A DNA stretch of 64,000 nt from Plecoglossus altivelis (lineage: Eukaryota > Chordata > Actinopteri > Osmeriformes > Plecoglossidae). This document shows, piece by piece, positions 23,079 to 33,976 of this stretch. Each line of letters begins with the position of its first letter. Position 1 is the stretch's first letter. The notes beneath the pieces are model-generated. The model worked only from the letters and a program-made list of their open reading frames with translations. It had not been told where the DNA came from and searched no databases. The translations under genes and the position numbers were made by a program. The stretch lies in assembly GCA_036571765.1 (NCBI GenBank), contig BROE01000011.1, positions 11,776,415 to 11,840,414 on the forward strand. Reading direction: 5' to 3'.

Positions 23079-23341
23079 AAGGGAGAGAAGAGAGAGAGAA
23101 AGGGAGAAGGAGAGAGAGAGGCAAACAACGGGGGAGAGGAGAAAGAGAGAGAGAGAGAGGGAGGGAGAGGGAGAGACAGAGAAGAGAGAGAGAGAGGATG
23201 AGGAGAGAAGGGAGGGAAGAGAGAGAGAGAGAGAGAGAGAAGAGAAGAGGAAAGGGAGAGAAGAGAGAAGAGAGAGAGAGGAGGGGAGAAGATGAGAGAG
23301 AAGAAAGGAGAGAGAGAGAGAGAGAGAGAAAGGGAGAGAGA
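22927..23341 (+). repeat. (GA)n rich array
   Basis: About 415 bp of GA/GGGA/AAAG purine repeat. The adjoining CT and GA arrays at 21914-22555 and 22927-23341 are of opposite polarity and could pair over about 370 bp of spacer. Confidence 0.9.
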
Positions 23342-23404
23342 TCTCTGGGAGTACGTATGACACTTGGGCAGATGTCGGGCGATGACAGACTGATAGACTC
23401 ATGA

Positions 23405-23645
23405 TCAAAGAGTCAGACAGACAGGCATACAGACAGGCAAGCAGACAGACAGATCCAGCAGAATGGTATAAGATAATTTGCCAGCCAGCCAGATAACTCA
23501 GACAGACAGAAACAGACAGCTACCTGAGACAGACACCGCTAGCTAGCTTAGACAGACAGCTAGCTGAGGCAGAAAGACAGCTATCTAAGACAGACAAACA
23601 GACACACAGACAGACATCTGAGCGAGACAGCTAAAACAGACAGCG
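23405..23645 (+). repeat. Degenerate (AGAC)n with AGCTAGCT
   Basis: An AGACAGACAG tetranucleotide array interrupted by CTAGCTAGCTTAGACAGACA units. Confidence 0.8.
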
Positions 23646-23929
23646 CGCGGTGAGAGGTGGACGGAGTGTCAGACAGACACAGTGACAGACACGTTCTGGT
23701 CCACGTTGAAGTGACTGACGGGCCAGACATCAGACAGCTTGTCAGGGTGGGGGGGGGTCCGGGGCCTGGGGAACCCCACTGTTCACAGACAGACGACTTA
23801 GGAGAGGATCTGAGATTATGCCCCCCCCCTTCCCCACCCCTGCCCCCCCTCTGACTGACGCTGTCTGGGGCTGTATGAGCGCTGAGAAGATTTTGAGGAA
23901 TTTCGGGGGGAGATGGGGCGTTTATGTGA

Positions 23930-24106
23930 TGGGTGTGTCTGTGTAGGGTGTGTGTGTGTGTGTATGTGGTGTGGTATGTGTGTGTGGGGTGCATGTGGTG
24001 TGTGTGTGGTGTGGTATGTGTGTGTGGGGTGTGGTGTGTGTGTGTGTGTGGGTGGTGTGGTGTGTGTGGGTGGTGTGTGTGGTGTGTGTGTGTGTGGTGT
24101 GTGATT
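23930..24106 (+). repeat. TG / GTGTGGTG array
   Basis: TG repeats with GGTGTGGTATGTGTG units. Confidence 0.8.
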
Positions 24107-24201
24107 GCCTCTGAATGGCTTCACGTGAGATTGTCGCTCCGTCTCACAATGTGTATCTGAGCAGGAGGAGCGACGTTGCTCCACAGCAGAGACACCCTGA
24201 T

Positions 24202-24315
24202 GCAGAACAGACCAGCACAGAGCAGCACAGAGCAGCACAGGGTAGAACAGAGCGACACAGAGCAGCACAGGGCTGAAGAGAGCCGCACAGAGCAGTAGAG
24301 ACCAGCACAGAGCAT
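24202..24315 (+). repeat. Degenerate AGCAGCACAG repeat
   Basis: About eleven copies of a 10-bp unit, AGCAGCACAG, with substitutions such as AGCGACACAG and AGCCGCACAG. Confidence 0.8.
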
Positions 24316-24530
24316 CTGGTCGCTGTGGTACTGACCTCACTGGCAGGAGACACAGAGGGTCAGTGTTCTTCTAGAACGTTGAGGACAGAACATCAGGTTA
24401 GGAGGAAACTAAAACCCTCTACCCTGAGGGGAGTGGAGGTCCTTATGACTAGCGAGAGAGAGAGACCTTAGAAAATATGAGATCAAAGATAGAAAAGGTC
24501 AGATGGAATAATGGACCCAGGGGCCAAATG

Positions 24531-24622
24531 AGGTAGAGAGATAGAGAACACTGATAGAGCAGGAGGGGAGAGAGAAGGAGGGAGAAGGAGGGAGGGAGGG
24601 AGAGAGGGAGAATAAGAGAGAG

Positions 24623-24664
<42 letters not shown>

Positions 24665-25062
24665 AATAAGAGAGGGAGGGAGAGAGAGAATAAGAGAGGA
24701 AGGGAGAGAGATAGAGAGCGAGAGAGAATAAGAGAGAGAGGGAGGGAGGGAGGGAGAGAGAGAGAGAGAGGGGGAGGGAGGGAGGGAGAGAGAGAGGGAG
24801 AATAAGGGAGAGAGAGGGAGGGAGAGAGAGGAAGAGAGAAAGAGAAAGAGGGAGAGAGAGGGAGGGAGAGGAAGAAAGACAGAGGTAGAAGGAGATGGAG
24901 AGAGAGAGGGAGAGAAACAGAGAGAGTGACAGAGACAGAGAAAGAGAGAGTGAGAAAGAGAGAGGGAGTGAAAGAGAGGAAAAAACTGAGAAAAAGAGAT
25001 AAACAGAAAGATAAAGAGAGGGAGAAAAAGAAAGAGAGAGATAGAAAGAGAAAGAGAGAGAC
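24531..25062 (+). repeat. (GA)n rich array, 530 bp
   Basis: The longest GA array in the window. It is nearly pure purine, with GGGA-rich and AAAG-rich parts. Confidence 0.9.
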
Positions 25063-25169
25063 AGACGGGCATTTCAACAAGCCACCGTATGACCTGTCCT
25101 AGCTGCTACGTCTCAAGGACAAACCGTCATCCCTCGACCCTATCTGTTCCCCCATGTCTTATCTATAGC

Positions 25170-25335
25170 CACGGTAAATTGTTGTCCAAAAAAAGAGAAA
25201 AAGATATTCATTGCTTTTCAAGCCTGTGATCAGTTAAACAAGACTTGTCTGGTTGAGTCTCTTGTTCACTCTGCAGTACACCGGCTCAATGTGCTGAGAA
25301 CAGCTTTTATCAATCACAGCATCGTAAAAACAAGC
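25170..25335. promoter_or_regulatory. Candidate conserved non-coding element
   Basis: Unique AT-rich block with AGATATTCATTGCTTTTCAA, AACAAGACTTGTCTGG and TTTATCAATCACAGC (HOX/PBX-like). It directly follows a GA array yet shows no slippage-type sequence. Confidence 0.35.
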
Positions 25336-26066
25336 CCCTTTTATTTGTCTTTAAGTCCTGATATACTGCGAATACAGACTAGCCGTTGAGGATTTATAGG
25401 TGAAACTGCCTCAGAAATGGAAACGGAAAACAAAATAGGCCCCGCAGTGAAACTACCTCAAACTATTAAAATACAGTAGAAACATACAAACACTCTGACA
25501 CCTTTCCTGCCAACGTTTTACAGCCGCGTGACACGGCGAAATACGTCGTAAACGTAGCACAATAGGCCTTACTGTGAGGCCGTAACAAGCAGAAATATTG
25601 TGAGATGTTTTGAAGCAGTGCTCAAGCAGTAATGCTTGCTTAAGGCTTATCTTGATTAGGGAGCTGAGTACAGTCATAATGTTTGGTCAAACTACCGGTA
25701 CAGATTTAGATTTTTTAATGTACGCAAGTCCTTATCTATCTCTGGAGATGGTTAAATCTCTTGAAACCACCTAAAATCCCAAACGTGTATGAAGTTTGTA
25801 TGTTGGAACAATCAGTCAAGTCTGTATAGATGATGGTATCAGATGGAAAAGGCTCTCACTCAGAATAATGGCTTATGACGGTAAAATGTACTACTCATTT
25901 TATGAACACTACGGCAACCAAAAATAGTACAAACAAATATAAACACATCAATCATTACCTTCCGCAGTTCTGTATTCATGCTATTAGGTGCAAGTACTCT
26001 GATTCACACACATATTCCCCTTTCAGAAACAGGCTTGTATAACATACACTCAACACCCCTGCTTCC
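25336..26066. other. Intronic unique sequence
   Basis: About 730 bp of unique DNA. I see no gene, repeat array or clear regulatory block. Confidence 0.4.
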
Positions 26067-26067
26067 A

Positions 26068-26357
26068 GATGGGCTCTGAGGGGCTAGCCCAGGGTTGTAT
26101 TAGGCTAGCCCAGGGTTGTGAGGGGCTAGCCCTGGGTTGTATTAGGCTAGCCCAGGGTTGTATTAGACTAGCCCAGGGTTGTGAGGGGCTAGCCCAGGGT
26201 TGTATTAGGCTAGCCCAGGGTTGTATTAGGCTAGCCCAGGGTTGTGAGGGGCTAGCCCAGGGTTGTATTAGGCTAGCCCAGGGTTGTACTAGGCTAGCCC
26301 AGGGTTGTAGGGGGCTAGCCCAGGGTTGTATTAGACTAGCCCAGGATTGTGAGGGTC
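26068..26357 (+). repeat. Minisatellite, 20-21 bp GGCTAGCCCAGGGTTGTATTA
   Basis: About 14 head-to-tail copies of GGCTAGCCCAGGGTTGT followed by ATTA, GAGG or a variant, which gives a higher-order two-to-three unit rhythm. The 21-bp period keeps frames open on both strands (repeated LAQGC on plus, QPWAS on minus), but this is a period effect, not coding evidence. The arrays show very little divergence, so expansion looks recent. Confidence 0.95.
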
Positions 26358-26629
26358 TCCTTTGTGTAAAACCATAGTTTTGTCCCACTCGGACGACAGT
26401 GATGAAAGAGCGGAGAGAGAGAACCTGGAAGATTGTTCTAGACCTTGTGGGCCTCAGAGGAACCATATATTCACCTGGCAACAGAAGTGTACAGCATGTG
26501 TGTGTGTGTTCATGTGAAACATATATCCACCTGGCAACAGAAGCAGGATAAAGCGTCAGTCAGCATGTGTGTAGCAGTGTGTGTGTGTATGTGTGTGTAT
26601 CGCAGAGTGTGTGTGTGTGTAGTGTAGCT

Positions 26630-26900
26630 CAGGCACATCTAATCAAGGGCTAATAACAGCACAGTGGGAGTCGCTGGCCCCCGTAAATCAATGAGCAAAA
26701 TAATTGCTAATACACTGGTTATCGATTAGCGTTGCCCGCAACTCTTCTAGTCGGGGGCGACTGCAGCTAAGAGACACAGTGACAAGGGTAAAGTGTTATT
26801 TCTCTCGCTCGCACGCAGACAGACAGCTGGGCCAGAGAAATGACTGGGGGCCTGAGCAGTATTTCTTAATTGACACCTGTCAGGGTAATGGCTGCAGTCA
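26630..26900. promoter_or_regulatory. Candidate conserved non-coding element
   Basis: Unique block with several homeodomain-like words (CTAATCAAGGGCTAATAA, AAAATAATTGCTAAT, TATCGATTAGC), TTTCTTAATTGACACC and no slippage. It is among the better enhancer candidates in the intron. Confidence 0.4.
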
Positions 26901-26951
26901 CAGCTGTAGCGGGAGTATTCCTACCCCAGTCCTGTTCATCTGTCACATTTA

Positions 26952-27050
26952 ATACCTTTTCCATGCGCTCTCCCTCTCCCACTCCCCCCTCCTCTCTCGC
27001 TCTCTCTCGCTTTATCCCTTTCTTCTTCTTCTTCTCTTCCTTTTTATCCA
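26952..27050 (+). repeat. Pyrimidine-rich tract
   Basis: CT-rich, with a short TTCTTC run. Confidence 0.6.
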
Positions 27051-27430
27051 CCCAAAACCGTTTTACGTTTGGTATGAGAAATATACTTTTGTGTGTTTTT
27101 TCATATAAAACAAATTCAGAACAAAAAAGCAGCGCTTTCTCATGGGTCACATTTGTCTAATTCATGTTCACAATCGGAATAAAATCAAATTGTTTGTGCG
27201 ACGGGGGTCATAAATACGTGATGTGTTGGACATGTTCGTCTTGGTGGTGTGTGAAACATGTGTCTGTGTGAGAGAGACCCAGCGAGGATCAGGCAGGATC
27301 ATACGGTCCAACATGGCGGCAGTTCATTTGCTTTGACGAATCAACCGAGGCGGACAAGATTGTCTTACGTCATCCTCTCCGAAAACACCATGTGTCTGGC
27401 ACCCATCACTCAACAGCAGCAGGGCTCTGG

Positions 27431-27561
27431 CACACACACACACACGCACGCTAACGCACACTCACACACCCTCGCACACACACCCACACACACCCTCGCA
27501 CACCCTCGCACACACACTCACACACACACTCACACACCCTCGCACACACACACACTCACAT
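27431..27561 (+). repeat. (CA)n with CCCTCGCACA units
   Basis: CA array with recurring ACACCCTCGCACAC and CACACTCACA units. Confidence 0.8.
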
Positions 27562-27720
27562 ACAGAGTTGTGTTTGACGTCAGGTTGAGAAACGCCCAGC
27601 AACGCCTCTTAGCTCCAGTGTCCAGACGACAAACACCAATGAGACAAACACCTAAGTCTTGTCTTTTCATAAGACCTGACAACTCTCTTTTACTCTGCAG
27701 TGAAGGGAATATTGGTGGAC

Positions 27721-27950
27721 AACACACACACACACACGCACACTCACACAAACACTTACACTCACAAAAACACACACTCACACACATACACACAAAAACA
27801 TACATGCTCACACACACACACTTACACACAAACACACACATACACACACAATTACACACACTTATACACACACAATTACACACACACACACTTACACACA
27901 AACACACTTCCACACACAGACACACACACACTTCCACTCCCACACACACA
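27721..27950 (+). repeat. (CA)n with TTACACACA units
   Basis: About 230 bp of CA repeats with CAAAAACA and CTTACACACA variants. Confidence 0.85.
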
Positions 27951-28136
27951 GTGAGCTAGGATGGGGATGGCTCAGACAGGACGTCCCAGAGGGAATGTTG
28001 ACCTCAGCGTGTACTCAGGACTTCCAGTCTTCCCGTCTCCAGGTCATGACTCGCTCTTTCTTTCTTTCTTCTTCTCTCTTTCCTTCTCTCTTTCTAATGC
28101 TGATGGAAATTAGAGGAATGAAATGCCAGCCCACAC

Positions 28137-28200
28137 TAAGGGAGGCAGGGAGGGAGTTAGGGAGGGAGTTAGGGAGGGAGGGAGTTAGGGAGGAGGAAGA
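28137..28200 (+). repeat. GGGAGGGAGTTA repeat
   Basis: Four to five copies of a 12-bp unit GGGAGGGAGTTA. It has closely spaced G-runs. Confidence 0.7.
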
Positions 28201-28375
28201 GGTAGAGAGCAAATACAGCTGGCCCCTCTTTGATGGGGTTGACAACTACCCACAATCCTCCACTCCAACTATCTGCGAGAGGTGAGTTTGACTCAATATT
28301 GTGTGTGGCCTAGAACACTAATGTGTTGTGTTGCTTTGGCATTTCAGGACAATGCCAAGCCTGATGGCATCAGAT

Positions 28376-28566
28376 GTACTGTAGTACTATAGTTGTACTA
28401 ATGTAGTACTCTAGTCGTATTGTAGAACAGTACTTGTATTCTACTACTGTAGTTGTACTCTAGTACTGTACTTGTACTGTTGTACTGTACTTGTACTCTA
28501 GTACTGTAAATGTACTGTAGTTGTACTGTAGTTGTACTCTAGTACTGTAGTTGTACTGTAGTTGTG
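28376..28566 (+). repeat. Minisatellite, GTACTGTAGTTGTACTCTA
   Basis: A variable array built from GTACTGTAGTTGTACT and GTACTCTAGTACTGTA blocks, about 190 bp long. Units contain the palindrome GTAC and are partly self-complementary. Confidence 0.85.
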
Positions 28567-28977
28567 CAGACCTATAATAGGTGTCACACACACAATGTGA
28601 GCGCGTGTGCGTGTCATTAAAAGGGCGAGGGCCTAGTGTCCTAGGATTGTGAACATGGAAACACATGCGTGTCTGAATCAGATCTCGACAGTTCTAGGTG
28701 GCTCAATTCGTTAGTGTGTGTGCGTTTTAGCATGTGTGCTCCTGTGTGCACATGTGGAAATTCAAATCTCCCTGGTTGCATAAAACCTCATTAAACTCCG
28801 GGATAGTTTTACCCTGGCGTCTCCGTGGCGAATACCTTGGTATCGTCACACTTCTGGCCAGCTTAATCCTAGCATATTTCCATGGCGACCCTTTCTTTTC
28901 CACGAGAGCAGTCATCGATCTCCATTTGTGACTTAACCTCCACGTAAGAGAAGGAGACTGGAAGGTGCAGGAACGCG

Positions 28978-29142
28978 GCGTGTGTGTGTGTGTGTGTGTG
29001 CGTGCACGTGTGTGTGTGTGCGTGCGTGTGTGTGCGTGTGTGTGCATGTGTGTGCGTGTGTGTGTGTGCGTGTGTGTGTGTGTGCGTGTGTGTGCATGCG
29101 TGTGCGTGCGTGCATGTGTGTGCGTGCATGCGTGTGTGTGTT
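28978..29142 (+). repeat. (TG)n with GCGTG units
   Basis: About 165 bp of alternating TG with CG steps; a Z-DNA candidate. Confidence 0.85.
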
Positions 29143-29655
29143 TCTTTGATTTCCTATAGGCCCAGTGACTGTGACCCGAAATGCAAATGGTAGTATTTGC
29201 GTTGCAGAGTGGAGGGACATGCATTACTTGTGTCGTGCATGTGTTGTCCCCTGACTCGTGCATGATTTATAATCCCCCCTCAGTTGCCGTGTGTGTGCAT
29301 TGTGTGCTCAACATGCTTGCGTGTGTGTGCATGTGTGTAACGTGTGTGCATGTGTGTGGCTATCTTTCAGTCGCGTGCATGCGTGCTGTGTCTATGGTGT
29401 TGTTCCTTTGGATTTCCTATAGGTATACCAAGTAGCATCCTCCCATTCAACAGCCTCCTAGCCTCCAACCCGTGACCCTGTACCCAAAATTATGCAACTC
29501 CGCTCTAGTATATTGGTCTGCAGACAAAGGGCTCTGATTTGAACCCCCAGGGACATGCATTACTATTGACTGTCTCAGTCAATGTCACCTGTTAATGTTA
29601 CTTTGCATACCCTTCATTTGCAGATTGGATAAAGGGACAGGGCGTCTGCGCGTGC

Positions 29656-29920
29656 ACACACACGCCACACACACACTACACACCACACACACACACACTG
29701 CACACCACACACACTACACACCACACATACACACACACCACACACACACACACCACACACACACTACACACACACACCACACACACCATCCAAACACACA
29801 CACACCACCCAAACACACACACACATCACACACCACCCAAACACACACCACACACAACCCAAACACACACACCACACACAACTCAAACAGACACACACAC
29901 ACACTCACGCAACACACACC
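29656..29920 (+). repeat. (CA)n with CACCACACAC and CCCAAACACA units
   Basis: A CA array. Its right half is a minisatellite of CACACCACCCAAACACACAC type. Confidence 0.85.
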
Positions 29921-30299
29921 TATAATGGGAATAGCATCAAATGTACAGACATGAATGTATTTTATACACGTTTACACAGACGTTTCAGAGAGCAACACAC
30001 AAGTGTTTCCTAGGGGCTTGTTGAGAGATGGCCTGCTGTGTAGTACTGTACCCCACAGCAGGAGTGTGTAGGTGTTATGGTGTTACAGAAGACCTGATAT
30101 TAACTGTCTTCTTCTTTTATCACATCAAACACCTATATGTGTTTTACCCAGACTCGAATCACAATTCACTTAACGCTGAACAATTTAAACTTATTGTTTT
30201 TTGCTAACCGGATTCATCAGCATCAAAGAAAGGCCTTGATGGTTGACGATGTAGAAAAGCGAATGTAAACACTGCTGTCCAGACACACAGATCCTCCGA

Positions 30300-30317
30300 G
30301 GGGGGGGGGGGGGGGGG
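30300..30317 (+). repeat. Poly(G) run of 18
   Basis: Eighteen consecutive G followed by AGGGAGGGG. Such runs are hard to sequence, so the length may be wrong. Confidence 0.8.
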
Positions 30318-30319
30318 AG

Positions 30320-30740
30320 GGAGGGGACAATATGGACACCCAGCAACAACACCTTGCTAGCGATGCTGGTGCACACAGCTCTGAGCTCTGCTGCCTCCCT
30401 CGTTCACCGGAGCTGGGCCGCAGCCAACCTAGCCGACACAGCAAACCCCCTCCCCACCCCCTTCTCACGCGGCGAGGACAACATGCCGACAAACCGCTAT
30501 CACACCACAGAATTCACCGTAGACAAACGGAATTTGTGCAAAAACACACAAAAAAGATATAATTATAATCGCTGTTGTTGTTGTTTTTTTTTTTATCAGG
30601 TGTCGTGTGGATAAATCAACACCTTCAAAGGAACTAGCGAGAAGCGGCGATTCCTGGTGAGCGGAGCTCCATGTCGGCGTCCCTGTGAGAAACACGGCAG
30701 CCATTAGGCACCGCTAGACCTCCAACACTTGATTAGTCAG
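30320..30740. other. CpG-rich unique block in intron
   Basis: Locally GC- and CpG-rich compared with its surroundings, especially 30355-30500 and 30600-30720, with no repeats. It could be a CpG island of an alternative promoter or non-coding exon; ATTCCTGGTGAGC near 30648 resembles a plus-strand splice donor. No coding sequence is recognised. Confidence 0.3.
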
Positions 30741-30815
30741 GTAGGCAAAGTCCATTTGTCACCTGTGAGCCTTGCTCGAATTGAGTTAATGCTGCACTAC
30801 ACCAGAGTAGAGATG

Positions 30816-30905
30816 GAGGGTGGGAGAGAGCAAGAGAGGAGGGGGAAGAGAGAGAAGGAGAGAGAGAGTGAGTGAATGAGTGAGTGAGGAAGGGAGAGAG
30901 GGAGC

Positions 30906-30939
<34 letters not shown>

Positions 30940-30977
30940 GAGAGAGCGAGAGAGAGGGAGAGAGACGAGAGAGAGAG

Positions 30978-31033
<56 letters not shown>

Positions 31034-31034
31034 G
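30816..31034 (+). repeat. (GA)n array
   Basis: About 220 bp of GA repeats with a pure core at 30980-31026. Confidence 0.9.
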
Positions 31035-31059
31035 TGTGGGTCTATATGGGGACTGGCTA

Positions 31060-31215
31060 ATATCAAGTTGATTACATCAAGGCAGCTTGCGGACTTGACA
31101 CCTAGCTGAATTTGTCAGCATTAATCGGTGGGGCCCTGTCACCAATCCGTCAGCTTCAGAGATAATTAGGGACCTCGGCTAATGATGCCGTTGAAGAAGG
31201 GAGGGTTACGCTTTT
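31060..31215. promoter_or_regulatory. Candidate conserved non-coding element
   Basis: Unique block with CAGCATTAATCGG, GAGATAATTAGGGA and CTAATGATGCCG, directly after the GA array and with no slippage. Three homeodomain-type words lie within about 90 bp. Confidence 0.45.
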
Positions 31216-31339
31216 TTCTTCTCCGTTGGAGTGATAATTAAGAGGCTACACTTTTACCAACGAAGAAGAAAGGCTGGGTGAGAGGAAAAAGAACATTGAT
31301 GGAGTCAAGGAAGATGGTTCTTTTCTCCCCGTGTGTGCT

Positions 31340-31465
31340 TCATAAACGTCCACGCTGCAAATAACATACATTAATCCGCTTGGCCATACTAATCTTAATT
31401 AACTGCTCATTTTAAATCAATCGCAATTTTAATTTCGCTCGTTGGTCATGACATTGGCCATGCCA
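31340..31465. promoter_or_regulatory. Candidate conserved non-coding element
   Basis: Contains CATTAATCCG with an OTX-like TAATCC at 31372-31377, the palindrome TTAATTAA at 31395-31402, AAATCAATCGC and GACATTGGCCATGCC. This has the typical composition of a developmental enhancer core. Confidence 0.45.
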
Positions 31466-31744
31466 GATACTGAGACTGATTTACAGGCCGCAAGAGTTGT
31501 TGTTTTTTAAACAATGACGGAAACAAATCTATATTTTTTTGTCAAACCAAGGTCAAAGGTGACCGCGTGTATTCACTGCTACTTTGAATCAAAGCCTTTT
31601 CTAAGCTAGCGCCCGAAAAAAGGGAAGAGCTAGCTTGTGTTGCAGCTCTCGTGCAGCACTAACAACAGTCTCAACTCTAATATAGGCATGTCTCCATACT
31701 GCAAACACATCCTCATGATCAGATCATTCACACAGACAAAGACC

Positions 31745-31960
31745 CTGTAACACAGGCGACAATAAAATCTCTCTAAGAGGCAGCAAGACTGTTGTAGGGA
31801 TCCTGTTACAGAGATACGGTTACACAGACAATGTTATATGGAGTACATGGCACACTGTTACAAAGGCAACATTAAAATATCACATCGACAAAGACGCTGT
31901 CACGTGGACATACTAATCTCTCTGTGAGGCAGAGCTACTGTTAGAGAGACATTACGATGG
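31745..31960 (+). repeat. Old degenerate tandem repeat
   Basis: Two loosely matching copies of about 150 bp: ACAGGCGACAATAAAATCTC with AGAGGCAGCAAGACTGTT, then GGACATACTAATCTCTCTG with GAGGCAGAGCTACTGTT. Short GTTACA(G/C)A words recur. Confidence 0.5.
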
Positions 31961-32437
31961 AGCTGAGAGACAGACAGTTATGAGGACCCTGATACAGGCG
32001 CATGCGATGGTCACTTACATTTACAACATTGCAACAGAGGCAACGTTCAAGATGCCCGGTGCAGCGACACTGAACCAGAAAACCTCAACAATAGCCAATG
32101 GCGTTCAGGCTGCTGGCGTCTTGAACGCAGCCGCCAAAGAACTCCCATACGCAGCTAGGGAGGTTTCACACGAGGGACAGACTGAGTCGATAAGCACAAT
32201 CCTAAATACAGGCGCCGTAAGAGAACACCACTTGAGGTGTTAAGGGAAACCTCCATTTTAGCCGGCAGTAGCATCTCCAAAATGTTTTTTTTTTTTTTTG
32301 CGAGTTGGTTTCTCTCCTAACGGACAGGGTCTTGTCCTCTTGAATGGTCACCGTTTTCTCTGACTGTTTCTTGACCTAACAACGTCCTGGGCTGTTTGAA
32401 ATGGTTTTCATACTTTGTTTAACGCAAGGGCAAAAAG

Positions 32438-32502
32438 GCACACACACAGATACATGTACACACACAGATACATGTACACACACAGATACATGTACACACA
32501 CA
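32438..32502 (+). repeat. 18-bp repeat CACACACAGATACATGTA
   Basis: Three exact or near-exact copies of an 18-bp unit plus a partial copy. Confidence 0.9.
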
Positions 32503-32529
32503 CTTCTTGTCACGATGTTTTGATTGAGT

Positions 32530-32710
32530 CCACCATATGTCATACTCTGGAAATAATGGAAAGATGATGCCTGCCAAGTTTGGATTGACCATTAGAGCCA
32601 GTGATGTATGTGGCTGTCACAAAACAGACAATTAAATCAATATTCAAAGGCTGGGTGGGAGAGCAAGCCACTTTGTGGCTTGGTTTGTAAGCACGACAGC
32701 CTGGGTAAGA
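32530..32710. promoter_or_regulatory. Candidate conserved non-coding element
   Basis: Unique block with GAAATAATGGAAAGATGATG, ACAGACAATTAAATCAATAT and a closing CAAGCCACTTTGTGGCTTGG, which is an imperfect inverted repeat. Confidence 0.4.
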
Positions 32711-33104
32711 AAAATAAAAAAACCTAGTTAATATTTGCCCAAAGCGTCCCTAGTTTTCTGGGTTATAATGGTGTGTTGCATAAGTGCAAAACAGACACAG
32801 AGTAGCCTATACCGCAGCTTCCTGTGCATCTTAAACCTCGTTTATTCGTCAGCCTAAACTTCTCTGAAGTAATGCTGATCAAGAACTGTAAGAAAAAACG
32901 AAAACGATTTTACTATGTCTATTAAACTATTTTACAGAGGACAACTTTATTCAGATTTAATTCAAGCTTGTAGACATTTTCTCGTTATAATAGACCTACT
33001 GTTTTAACTGTCTGGTCAATCACATAGTTGTTGAGCTGTTGTATCCTAAAAGACTTACAAATTGTTCCCTACGTGTTCTGAAAAAAAATAGCGCACACAC
33101 ACAT

Positions 33105-33225
33105 ATAAATAAATAACTATTGTGACCTAAGATAGAAATAAAACCATGGAGATGACCTTAAGCTATAAAAGCCACCTTTGACAACAATGGTTGATCTGAT
33201 TTCTGCATTAAAGTCGGTAAGCAGC
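33105..33225. promoter_or_regulatory. Candidate enhancer with TCF and SOX-like sites
   Basis: Contains TATAAAA at 33164-33170, a TCF/LEF-like CCTTTGAC at 33175-33182 and a SOX-like AACAATGG at 33183-33190, all adjoining, about 0.8 kb downstream of the start codon inside the intron. Confidence 0.4.
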
Positions 33226-33470
33226 GATGGCAAAAGTTTTGTCCGTTTTAGTGATTTATCTATCCTAGTGTTGGCCTAGGCCTGCTAGTTTTCGGGTAGT
33301 TTCTGATCTCGACACGCCCCAGAACTCTTGCCTCCGCCTCTTTCCAGTGATACTCCCTCAGGGCATTAGTCGCAAAGTATTTACCCCGCTTGAGAACTTT
33401 TCTTTCAATTTGTCTTTTCTTGCTCCTCGACAGGGGCAAAAGTTGTCCCTTTGAGTGGCTCAAGCTGTCA

Positions 33471-33543
33471 AGCGCATGCGTGTTTCCATGGTGAATGATT
33501 TACTGATGTTTATCAGGACTGAATAGATCAAAGGCATGCGCGT
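33471..33543. promoter_or_regulatory. Paired NRF1-like palindromic sites
   Basis: Two NRF1-like words, AGCGCATGCGTG at 33471 onward and GGCATGCGCGTG at 33533 onward, lie about 60 bp apart, roughly 450-500 bp downstream of the start codon inside intron 1. NRF1 sites are typical of CpG-rich vertebrate promoters, so this may mark the 3' shoulder of the promoter domain. Confidence 0.3.
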
Positions 33544-33976
33544 GACAGGCGATCAATCAGGCATCAAATCAAGGATGGCAATCCGCGAGCGGAACGCAGT
33601 CTAGGTGGCTACGAGTTGTTTTTATTTTTGTACATTGAGGCACTTATACGAACCGTTATTTATATAATAACTTAACTGGGTTACTTTTTCATTTGGTCTG
33701 TCTTCATCATAGCCAATGTAAGACTTATAAATGGACTTTGACAACACATTAAATGTGAACTTGGGTCTGTAAAACATCAGAGCGGTTAAATTATTAGCAG
33801 AATACTTTCCTTTTCTGGCGCTTATAGTTAAAGTTACAAATGGACGTAGTAAAGTTAAAGTAATTACGCTTTTTTGTAGTTGTAAATATTACGTGCAGCT
33901 TCATTCAAGAATTTCCTACAAGCTGATAGAAAATGTCAGTGTCGAAGTTTAGAGAGAGGGAAGGACTTCGAAGTTG

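Noticed and set aside
22629..23408. A 259-codon Ser/Leu-rich frame on the minus strand
   Set aside because: It is the translation of a GA/CT array; Ser-Leu runs are typical of CT repeats.
24449..25080. Two Ser/Leu-rich frames resembling membrane proteins
   Set aside because: They come from the 530-bp GA array; the apparent hydrophobicity is a by-product of CTC/TCT codons.
26050..26481. A repeat protein with WASLIQP units
   Set aside because: The 20-21 bp minisatellite keeps both strands open. There is no start context, flanking domain or splice signal.
31980..32243. An 87-codon frame with an ordinary-looking composition
   Set aside because: No recognisable domain and no splice signals, and it lies on the strand opposite to tshz1 inside its intron. 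Probably chance.
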